64,000 nt of DNA from Telmatactis stephensoni. Its lineage: Eukaryota; Cnidaria; Anthozoa; Actiniaria; Isophelliidae. A program made the translations under genes and the position numbers. A model generated the notes under the pieces. The model was not told the origin of the DNA, did no database searches, and saw nothing but the letters and a program-made list of their open reading frames with translations. The first letter of the stretch is position 1. Each line of letters starts with the position of its first letter. This document shows positions 55,014-64,000 of the stretch, piece by piece. Where the stretch lies: positions 2,709,001 to 2,773,000 of the forward strand of contig JALIZF010001939.1 of the NCBI GenBank assembly GCA_029948255.1. The letters run 5' to 3'.

Positions 55014-56298
55014 CTGAACATTAAAAGCAAAACTCCCATTAAACATATAGTAGTATAGATATGGGTGCTGTGGTCTATCTCGGTCGAACTCCCCTAGTTG
55101 AATTCTTCGCGGTTGCGATCTTAAGAGAGGGTTATCGGCCTGAAGCGAGGGGTTATGGATATATTCACCGAGGGCGCTGAAGGCCGATAAATGACTTATT
55201 TTTTCGATATTTTTACATTGGTGAGGTTTTCGAAAATAGAAATTTCATAAATGTCTAAAACAGAGAAAGTTATGCTGTTGAATTATGGTAGGTCATGTAA
55301 ACATGCGCAGTAAACCATACGAGTTCACCAAATGCATCCCACACGTGTAAGAGTGTGTTTAGGTCAATCATTTAAAATTGTCGTCTTTTAAAAATTTATT
55401 TAACCGATTGTTGTTATGATTTTACTAAAGAATTTTCGGGCTGTAAAGTCTATGGACTCTACTGAGGCTCGTTGGGCGCTGTGATTTACCTCGGCGTAGA
55501 GCCTATATACAGTCGAGTTCCGCGATCTTAGACAAGCAATAGATTAAAAACTCTTAAGATCGCAACCGTGAAGAATTCAACTAGGGGGTTCAACCGAAGT
55601 GGAGGGTCGACAAAACATACTGCTTTCCCGAGGTCCCAGTCAATAAGTGTTTTGTTATATACCAACTGTCAAAGAACAAAATAAAAAGCAAAACGTCGCT
55701 GCTGAGTTAAAGTTTTTAAGCAAAGTTCACACTAAACTGACCTTTTTTCACACATAGTTTTTCGGAGAATTGTTGCAGCTCTTTTGGTGACATTCCTGGT
55801 TGGTTATCATCTTTTTCTCGGAAGTCCGAATGAATGAATTTGTAAACGCGCGCTGCCAAAAACGCGCCTTCAAAGCTCAATCAATTTCCGGTTTTGTTAT
55901 TACAGGTCAATAAAACTCGCTGTTGCCCGCTGAGAGTTGTTGCTGGGGAAACAGCAAAATTTGTTGACGTTCACGTGATGCGCTCTCGCCCAATCAGAGC
56001 ACGGAAAAAATTGACTTTGACAGTTGGTATATAACAAACTATTTTATATATGTATCACCTCTGTGGTTGAGGTACGTTTATTTACATGATTTTTTTTCTC
56101 GCTTGAACTAATTTTGAAATTATTGATTATCCAATGATCTCCAACAAAAACCTGATTTAAGAGGTGGGGAAATACATTTTTAAGGTCAACCAAACTGACC
56201 TACATAAGCCTCTCCCCTCCCTTCCCCCTGCTGTTCCCCCTCCCCTCTTCCCCTGGTACCAGCTATATATGTAGGTTACATTCCATACTAATAGTTAC

Positions 56299-56374
56299 CT
56301 ATGACTCCTCAAGAAAAACAAAAGTTGTAGCACAGCAATAAAACATGTCAGGATAACAGCAACGATGGCATAGT
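56299..56374 (-). CDS. STRA6-like B: transmembrane exon DYAIVAVILT
   Basis: 76 nt, DYAIVAVILTCFIAVLQLLF then FLRSH. Confidence 0.85.
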
Positions 56375-56923
56375 CTAAGTGAAGTTATAAAAAAGAGAAC
56401 AAAAAATATGATCTAGAAGAGTAATGATTGCATAAGTCTAAGGTGGATTTAACAAATTTACAAATGTTTTCCGTGGTATGGACTCTTATTTACCAACTTT
56501 TTACGTCTCACATGGTCAAAATGTTATGGACTCACGAGGCGAAGCCGAAAATTTGTTTTTTTTAACCACAAACTGGAGAAGTAGTTTCTTGTCCAACTCG
56601 CTCGAACGCGAGCGCGTACGCAAAATGAAAACGATCGATGACGCATGCGCAAATCTTTGGTATGGAATCTTATTTACCACAGTTCCCGACCAATCAGAAA
56701 GCGAGAAACTGATTGATTGTGGCAAAATTAAAAGCGTATATCTTGTATAAATCCTTATCCAGGGGATTTCTCAGATGGCATGCACTATTCACTTGTAATT
56801 TCAAACAAACAAACAAACTTATAAGTTTAACATAGTCACATAGATTATATTTATCGAAACTTATTACAAACAGATGCATGATCAAATTCACCATTTTGGT
56901 TATAATACACATATATATTTCAC

Positions 56924-57050
56924 CATGCAAATATTTCCATTCAATCCAGGCGAGGGCATCACTGAATGACGAGTTTTGTCCACCAAAACCAATCATAGGT
57001 GTCAATTCCTTCTCCAGAAATGTTATCGCAAACAATATCTGGGCTGTGAC
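56924..57050 (-). CDS. STRA6-like B: VTAQILFAIT ex., 6 codons shorter
   Basis: 127 nt, VTAQILFAITFLEKELTPMI then GFGGQNSSFSDALAWIEWKY. Compared with copy A, 18 bp are missing in frame from the extracellular loop. Confidence 0.85.
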
Positions 57051-57837
57051 CTGGAACAAGAGATGAGCAAGAATGCTATCGCTTAGGGTCTGTTTACAAG
57101 GGGAAGGGCAACCCTAACACACAAGCTTTTGTTTTCTTGTCCCTGAGAAATCCCACCCATGATGATTATATTTTTCATTTGGCTTGCCTAAATTACATAT
57201 TTTCAGTTAATGGCAATTTATATATTTATTTATACAGTCATTTCAAGCTAACAATAAGTCAGCTTATCTATTTATTTATGTATTATTTGTATTTATAATT
57301 ATTTATATTAGGATATATTTTTAGATGTAAATTATATGATACAGCAGGTCCACATCAGCAATAGCTGCCATTTTCAACCTGCTCAACCAAATAAGGGATG
57401 TATGCGTGTATGTATGTATGTATGTAGAACCATTTTACACGAAAGATTGTTCTCTTTGTTGCAAAAAGTAGAAAATGTTTATTTTACTTCGAGAAACAGG
57501 TACGGAATAGCAACACGACAAACATCGATTTTGTTGTCTGTGGTTATCGCACCTTGCATGGTAGCGTTTCCTCATCTGCTGCTAGAATAAAGGAAGGGGA
57601 TGTTAACATGGCACTAGGATCATCCTAGCAGGCGAATCATCCTACCTGCTATACATTTACTGCATTCTGTTTACATGGAAATTTGTGTCTTCACTTCGGA
57701 TACTGAGATCATCCTACTAAACAGAATGCAGTAAATGCATGTATAGGCGGTACTAGTTAGGATAATTCGTCTGCTAGAATGATCCTAGTGCATGTAAACG
57801 CACCCTAAGAATATTTCAACAAAAACAGGGAACATAC

Positions 57838-57899
57838 TTGATAGATGAAGATCAACGAAACAAAAATTGCTGATAGAACTTGCGTCGAGAACTTGAAAT
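57838..57899 (-). CDS. STRA6-like B: DFKFSTQVLS exon
   Basis: 62 nt, DFKFSTQVLSAIFVSLIFIY plus Q, one change from copy A. Confidence 0.85.
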
Positions 57900-58083
57900 C
57901 TGCATGCAAATTTAAAAAGGAAAAAGGAATATTATATTTCATTCTGACTGATCAATCATCCATTCAGCGCAGGCAGTGATTGCACAACTATCATACATGT
58001 TTGCTTGCAATTTAGTTACTTGATTAATCACAAACCACTTCTCTCTGCACCAAAAAGACCCAATAAAAACACTGTATTTCTAC

Positions 58084-58104
58084 CTTGGAGTTCGTGACAG
58101 TCAA
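58084..58104 (-). CDS. STRA6-like B: 21-nt micro-exon
   Basis: Encodes VDCHELQ. Same acceptor (CCCGAG) and donor position as copy A. The intron upstream of it has grown by the insertion at about 58125-60320. Confidence 0.68.
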
Positions 58105-58124
58105 CTCGGGAGTTACTGATAGCG

Positions 58125-60320
58125 GAGCTCCCGCGCGGGCCGAAGGCCCGCGCGAGCGGAGCACCATACCTAAGAAAAAATGGTAACCCATCGAGTTGAT
58201 TTTTCATGGACACACAGGGAGCCCAACGGCTGTACGTCCGTCCGTACATACATACGTCCGTCCGTCCGTCCGTCCGTCCGTCCGTCCGTCCGTCCGTCCG
58301 TGTACATCGCGATGCTGATTGGTTGATTGCTTTTTGGCGCCAACTTGACGCGCGCTGACACTTTGAAAACTGAAAATGCACAAGTTTCCTTGCAGTTTTA
58401 ACTTGCAAAGCTTAAAAATAGTATTCTCGAAACCTCGTAAAAATTTTGCGATTTTCATGAACATTAATCTGTGCCAATCTTGACAGGTTAAAGCGTAAAA
58501 AACGTACGTTTGAATTTTTTTCGGGCCCTTGTTTCGTTTCAAAAACTGCTCTGAAAGACACAGAGGATATTTTCAAAGTTGAACAACTTTTTAGTTGGAT
58601 TCGTAGCTTAAAAAAATTCCTCATAATGAATGAGTCATTGAGGATCGTGTATTCTTCGTTTCGTGAAGATGCCTTCAGTAAAGCTGCTTTAAAAATCTAG
58701 CCAAAGTTGGAAATAAATCAAGAATCGAATGCATTGAGCGTGAAACAAGGACCAGTACGTATGCTTCGAAAAGACAACAAGGAAAGCACTTCAAGGTAAA
58801 GACCCTGGCCAGAAAATGATGTCAAAAAGTCTCTTGTACCTATATTTGATCTTTTATCTTTTATTTGGGATTGATGACTTAAAAAAAAAACTTTTATGCA
58901 CGTTGAACTGTGGCCAAGTTTAAACAAACACTCGATTAAGCCTTACATGAAATGTACAACGACATTTTGTTTTAGGGTGAACTTTTTGCACTAGTTCTAA
59001 TAATAATAAAATTAGTAAAAAAAATTGATTTTGAACTAATTTTCAACCCCACTAATGTGTAGATAGAGCTCAAGTTTTGGTCTGGAATTTAATGAAACAA
59101 TTGACAGGAAAAAAAGAAGGAATTTTGCCATGCAAACTAGAGTTGTTTTACCTTTATTCATGAAGTTGCTCAGTGAGCCCTGTGAAGCCTTAAATACAGA
59201 CTGAAAATGCTTAATTCCATTAATTCCTTGTTTCTTGTTATTTCAATTAGCTGTTTTTATAATCACTTTAAATTGTATTATCAGTGTAATCTGGAAGAGA
59301 AAAGTGGGAGACAAGTATTCACCTAGCTAGTGTGTCATTCTATTCTACATTAAACAAAACAACAACAACAACAACCACAAAAAACAAGATGTCACAAATA
59401 TAGTGAAGACAGACAAATCAATATATGTTGTTCTGTAATATTCAGGATGTTGAAAAGGTTTAATTACTTGTATCAATTTAAAAAAATGTTTTGGAGATTT
59501 TGCTTTCTATTTCTGAAAATTATGAACCCTGAAATCTGACAGTGAATCTGAATATCAAAATTTACTGTAACAAAGGTCACTGAGCATACAAGCCCATACA
59601 ATATACAAACCAAAACCAAAACTTATTTTAAAAATGCTTTTTAAATAATCTTCATTTCAACTTTGTCAATTACCACAGGAAGCCCAATTCATTTGAATCA
59701 AGTACATAAAAAAATTAAAATTGAAATTGGAGCTTTGCTTTTAGGTAGTAGTTGTTTTGAGTTGTTTTACAATTTCATCTAAAGTCAGTCATGATTAGTG
59801 TAACCTGGAAGAGAGAGAATTCTTGTTTCGTGTAAAGACAACTATTTATCAGTGTCATTCTACTCTACATAATACAAAAAAAACAAGATGCCACAATACT
59901 GTCAAGACAGAAAAATCTAAATATAATTTTCTGCAATGTCTAATTGTTTAATTGAAGGATGTTGAATTAGGTTCAGTATTTATGTGAATGAAATCAGTTT
60001 GAGGGATTTTTGCATCCTATTTCTGAGAATTATGCCAACCAGTACTACTAAGTCAATTATAAAATCTGACACAATCTGAATAAATATCACTATGGTCACT
60101 GAGTTGAAAGCCTTATAATTCTCAGGAGACTGAAGGGCAAGAAATAAAGCTTGATCTATAGTCTTTATTTCAACTTTTACAACAAAATGCAATCTTTGTT
60201 TGCCTATTACCACAGGAAGCCCAATTCATTTGAATCAAAAACGTCAAAATAAAACAAAGTATTTAAAATAACTATTATATTTAAATGGGAGCTCCGCTAT
60301 TAGGTAGTACCTAATTTTTA
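58125..60320. mobile_element. 2.2-kb insertion specific to unit B, hairpin-ended
   Basis: The left end CGGAGCTCCCGCGCGGGCC is followed by its complement (GGCCCGCGCG), a strong GC hairpin. The right end reads GGGAGCTCCG. A (CGTC)n tract lies at 58239-58300. Two imperfect direct repeats of about 400 bp (about 59290-59740 and 59800-60290) share TGTCATTCTA.TCTACAT and TTACCACAGGAAGCCCAATT. No transposase ORF is seen. Unit A lacks it near 33620. Confidence 0.65.
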
Positions 60321-60443
60321 TATTAATGGAAATTAGAACAGACCACCTCTTGACACGCGCACAGTCCACAAAGGTAGACGGACAAGAAAGAGGGCGAAGA
60401 CACGAATGGGAGAAGGGGTAGAGGAAGCAGCGTATCAATCTAC

Positions 60444-60508
60444 CTGGTCGACTTTCATAAATTTTGCGTTTCAGCTTCACATATAACGGCTCGTACCCTT
60501 GCTGGACT
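60444..60508 (-). CDS. STRA6-like B: VQQGYEPLYV exon
   Basis: 65 nt, VQQGYEPLYVKLKRKIYESR plus P. Splice sites as in copy A. Confidence 0.82.
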
Positions 60509-60649
60509 CTGAAAAAGATCACAGTATTACACGTGGTAATACGTATTGGCCCAGACCAAGAGAAAATGCTTTCTTTCCTCAGTAAAAACGAACTAGTGAG
60601 CTTAGAGTTGTATGCACAGAATATCAGAATGTAGCGGTAGTGTGTGTAA

Positions 60650-61168
60650 TAAATAATAATAATAATAATAATTTAGATTTCTAAAGCGCCTTATACCAGG
60701 CTCTAAGGCGCTTTACATATTACAAAGTAATTTATATTAAAAATTAAAAAAGAAAGAAAAATAATCAAAACTTGCCAAGGCGATAAAAAAGGAAAAAAGA
60801 AAAAAGATAAAAAATCTAAGCCATGACAAAGTCACTAATAAAGTCAGTTATATGCTAAGCAAAACAAATATGTTTTCAATTTAGATTTAAACTTGTTCAA
60901 GCTTTCACTCGATCTTATTTCATAAGGCACAGAGTTCCACAATTTAGGGGCGGCGACGCTGAAGGCCCGGTCTCCATAAGTAACAGTGTTAGTACTTGGA
61001 ACCTTGAGCAGTAACTGGTTTGAGGAACGTAAGGAGCGTGCAGGAGTATATCTTTCCAATAAATCCACGATGTAAACAGGTGAAAATCCACTGAGAGCTT
61101 TATAAGTAATGACCAAAATCTTGAAAACTATACGGTACTTGACAGGAAGCCAATGAAAGAAAGCCAGT
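60650..61168 (-). mobile_element. CR1/L2-like LINE 3' fragment
   Basis: Encodes the ORF2 end: MVITYKALSGFSPVYIVDLL, then YGDRAFSVAAPKLWNSVPYE. It is followed by a hairpin (AAGCGCCTTAGAGCC / GGCGCTT) and an (ATT)n tail. It is flanked by GTGTAA on both sides. Unit A near 33945 lacks it. Confidence 0.85.
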
Positions 61169-61601
61169 GTAAGAGCAGGGCCGTAGCCACCATTTAAACA
61201 TTGGTACGGTTTTTAAAAGTTGGTCCGGTTTTTCGTTTTCCTACACGAATTCTTGCTTTCAAAACTGCAATGACAATGGTTCTAATGATAAAAGTTGGTC
61301 CGGTTGAAACCTGACTAACCGTACCGGTAGCTACGGCCCTGGAGAGAGTGGAAACTATAGCTGTACAGCTAAGTACTATAAGCAAAGTAGTTTCTATATT
61401 TATTTAAAAGAACGCCTTTCAACCCTTACTTGCAGACGTGACTATAAGCTCATGCATGGACCATAAGCTAGTTGCGACTCAATTGCAAGGTCCTGTTTTC
61501 AATCAGTGACAGGTTTTGATCGGTCTGTGTGTGGCCAAACAGGAAAAAAGCCCATTTTTCGTTTATTAATTTGCTCGTTGATTTTATATGTTTTTACTTA
61601 C

Positions 61602-61693
61602 CTTTTCTGGTGAAGTTTGTTTGCAAGCAACATTACAACATGACTAATGTCTGTCTCCTCCGCAACACGTTCATCAGTGTTTGTTTCTGGATT
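61602..61693 (-). CDS. STRA6-like B: cytoplasmic loop exon
   Basis: 92 nt, NPETNTDERVAEETDISHVV, one residue different from copy A. Confidence 0.85.
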
Positions 61694-61959
61694 CTGCAAT
61701 GTGATGATACTACAGCTGAATTAAGACCGGCGCAATTCAAGTAGCTTGGGCGTTAGAGTAGATTTGGTATAAACGTGAAAACGGCATTGTCACTGCACGG
61801 CACCGTACAGTTACGGCAAGAATTTCGGATGATTTTTTAGACATCACGGCACTGACGCATTACGGGCACGGCACGGCGCGGTCCGTTTCACACTCATACA
61901 AATGAAGGCGTAAAAAATGATACAATCGGCAAATATTTATCTGTGGTAAATGAACTTAC

Positions 61960-62106
61960 AAACAGATCTTGAAATTGTGCCCCGTTGGTGCAATATTTCC
62001 TCAACTCTCTGAACAACAGTACTGCATAACAGCCAAAAAGAACAACAGCGCATAATACTGCCGGTGAAAAGACCACGATGTCTTGATACTTGAAGATGCT
62101 CCAGCC
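61960..62106 (-). CDS. STRA6-like B: GWSIFKYQDI exon
   Basis: 147 nt, GWSIFKYQDIVVFSPAVLCA, then VVLFGCYAVLLFRELRKYCT. Open, same splice sites as 34744-34890. Confidence 0.85.
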
Positions 62107-62379
62107 CTAGAATAAGCAAAAATCAAGGTGACATGGTTGACCAAATGGCTAAAGTACTGCAAAAATCAACATCTGAGTTGTGTATGAAATATTTAATGTA
62201 AAGGTAGTGAGTGTGAGTGCAAACAGAGGAAGAACCACTCGGTGTGGATATGCTACTGTGAAAATATTGTTTATTCATTCATTCACTCATTTATTCATTC
62301 ATCCCTTTCTTTCTTCCCTTTTATTTCTTTCTTCGTTTATTCATTTATTCTGCTGGCACTCACACTCCCTACCTCTACG

Positions 62380-62575
62380 TCAAATATTTACTTACAACGC
62401 CCAACTCACATGTTGATTTTTGCTGAGGGAGGAAAATCTGGACAACCCAGAGAAAAATCCCTCGTGGCTGTAAAGAACAACAAACTCAGGTCACATATGA
62501 TCCGGCGTCTGAGCTGGGACTAGAACCCAGACCACAGCGGTTCTCACAACTAGGCCAACCATGTCACTCGTGCAT
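62380..62575 (-). mobile_element. SINE-like fragment, inverted
   Basis: TTTTTGCTGAGGGAGGAAAA on the plus strand is the reverse of the SINE body motif found at 27160 and 35040. GGACTAGAACCCAGACCACA resembles an inverted B-box. Confidence 0.45.
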
Positions 62576-63727
62576 TTATTCGTTTATTCATGTATTTAAT
62601 TTACAAAAAATAGTTTTTAGAATGTCAGCAAAATTTCTGCAAAAATTTAAAATTATTTTAGAAAAGCCCAAAATGTATAAAGCGATACATAACTTGGAAA
62701 CACTTACAAGTAATTCTAGTCTTGAGAATTCATCGTATGAGCAACCAAGGTACATGGATAATTCGACAATCAACCTAAACTTACAACAAAAGTTTTTTTT
62801 TTATTAGCTGTATTTGATGGCAACACTCAGAGAGAGATCAGTATACATCCATTGAGTAAAAGATACACGTGCAAAGTTGATAAGCACGCGAAAATTCATG
62901 TCAAAATTCGAATTTTCACTTTTGCACTTTGTTCAAAGCATTGAAAATTTGGGGACTTTTCCATTTTGAACCTCGGTCAAAATCATCTGTTTTGCAGCCT
63001 TTGTCCAGAAATTCCTTTTATCGAAAAGAAATAATGTGTTTTTAGCAAGCAATCCTAATTTGATAAGAATTCAATGAAAATCTTATCAGTGAAAAAGTGC
63101 AAATTTGGATTTCGACCTGTTGGTCAATTAAGGAAGGGCACAAAAATATAATGATCATGTCGGTTCACGTTCATTCCATTTTTCTGAAGCCATGGTATAC
63201 TTTTTGGAAAATGATGCGTCTTCAATCTTCTGCTCGATATTCTGCCGAGCATGATCAAGCGATGGTATCCAAGAAATAACATAACAGACAGACGCCACTT
63301 TCAGTAGTACTAGTGCGACGCAAATGGTTGAAGCGCCTGTGTCAGTGAGCAGGCTCGCAAAGAATCAGCGGTAAAAGTATGAAGGAACATGTAAACTGGC
63401 TCAAACTGGTATTTTAATGTGTAAAAACACATTTCAAACCAGTTTTTAAATTCATCTGTCCAAAGTTCTGAGCGCGGCATAAATTTACATATCCGTCTGA
63501 AGGTGTGACGAAGGTATCCGAAATTGAATTATAACTTTCGTCTTTCATGAAGAAATCATCACATCTGAATATTTTTTTCTAAAAATTAAAAAGACCTAAA
63601 ATGTCAGTGTGCACTGCACTGACGTTTTTGACGCATTAGGCAAAAAAAAAGGCGCGTTATATTGTAGCTATGTTGAGGATATATATTATATTGGAAAAAG
63701 ATAAACTAGTATTCTAGCTGCACCCAC

Positions 63728-63853
63728 CGTATCAAGGTATAGACTAAGCCAATAGTGTACCCAATTACTTTGTACTCGGTATGGAGGCAAGCCACATATG
63801 GAAAGTTGAATTGACGATACCAGACATTGTAATATTCAATATTCCCCTAAAAG
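63728..63853 (-). pseudogene. STRA6-like B: frameshifted AFRGIL exon
   Basis: 126 nt against 121 in copy A. On the plus strand GGAAAGTTGAATTGACGATA replaces GGAAAGTTGACAATA. Reading from AFRGILNITMSGIV then leaves the family sequence and meets TAA. Splice sites are intact. Confidence 0.8.
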
Positions 63854-64000
63854 CTGGAAAAGATTTCTTATGGAAGCTAACTGCTTGTGAATAACGTGAA
63901 ATTGACAAAGATGGCAAGTCGAAACAGTGGGATTTGTTAAGCATGAATAGCAGCTCTCATGTCAGCACCGCCAGCTAAACCGCGTGCGCTTTTTGAATTT

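Larger units (their letters stand above)
51501..63853 (-). pseudogene. STRA6-like gene, copy B, probably disrupted
   Basis: Tandem paralogue of copy A with the same exon order. Exons: 63853-63728 (frameshifted), 62106-61960, 61693-61602, 60508-60444, 58104-58084, 57899-57838, 57050-56924, 56374-56299, 55013-54938, 54658-54610, 54230-54125, 53590-53483, 52966-52803, 52377-52270, 51706-51501. All but the first keep the frame and splice sites of copy A with moderate amino-acid change. The exon at 63728-63853 has 5 extra bases and runs into TAA, so a full-length protein is not expected unless transcription starts downstream. The 5' exons lie beyond the window. Confidence 0.82.

Noticed and set aside
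58170..58542. GRTDGRTDG ORFs
   Set aside because: Produced by the (CGTC)n tract inside the unit B insertion.

Overview
This is eukaryotic genomic DNA, most likely from an anthozoan cnidarian, probably a stony coral. The evidence is intron-rich metazoan genes (a classical-repeat cadherin and two STRA6-type retinol-receptor-like genes), AT-rich introns, CR1/L2-like and RTE-like LINE remnants, tRNA-derived SINEs and a very high density of short inverted-repeat elements. No bacterial operon, rRNA or CRISPR is present. All recognised host exons lie on the minus strand, so genes run right to left. The species assignment is inference.

Region 1 (about 1-18.5 kb): the 5' part of a cadherin gene. It starts with a signal-peptide exon at 18432-18504. 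Seventeen further exons down to 1763 encode successive cadherin repeats in consistent splice phase, and the gene runs off the left edge. Three consecutive exons occur twice (12542-13398 and 1763-3345). Its introns hold a 3.7 kb palindrome with two intact intronless tRNA-Tyr genes in inverted orientation, a 38-bp minisatellite built from an exon/intron junction, and many MITEs.

Region 2 (about 18.5-26 kb): intergenic and transposon-rich. The main feature is a 2,959-bp element at 22191-25149. It has split direct repeats (A1 ... B1-A2-B2), a degraded tyrosine-recombinase ORF, and a 12-8-12 inverted-half-site junction of the kind used by tyrosine recombinases. Its exact ends are shown by an empty paralogous site at 46998/46999.

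Region 3 (about 21.2-46.1 kb and 46.1-64 kb): a tandem segmental duplication of about 25 kb. Each unit carries one STRA6-like gene on the minus strand. Copy A (26712-37972) is nearly complete and open in every exon found. Copy B (51501-63853 and beyond the window) carries a 5-bp frameshift in one exon. It also has a 6-codon in-frame deletion, a 2.2 kb insertion and a LINE fragment in introns. Both copies hold a 45-bp minisatellite (21 units in A, 7 in B) that repeats the exon end plus its splice donor. A 5'-truncated LINE of 829 codons sits at about 47963-50540.

The two copies act as an internal control: insertions present in only one copy (YR element, LINE ends, MITEs, hairpins) can be delimited to the base. 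The most unusual signals are the split-repeat recombinase element, the tRNA-bearing palindrome, and the independent origin of two minisatellites from splice-donor regions, each unit carrying its own potential acceptor, a 16-nt micro-exon and (in most units) a donor.
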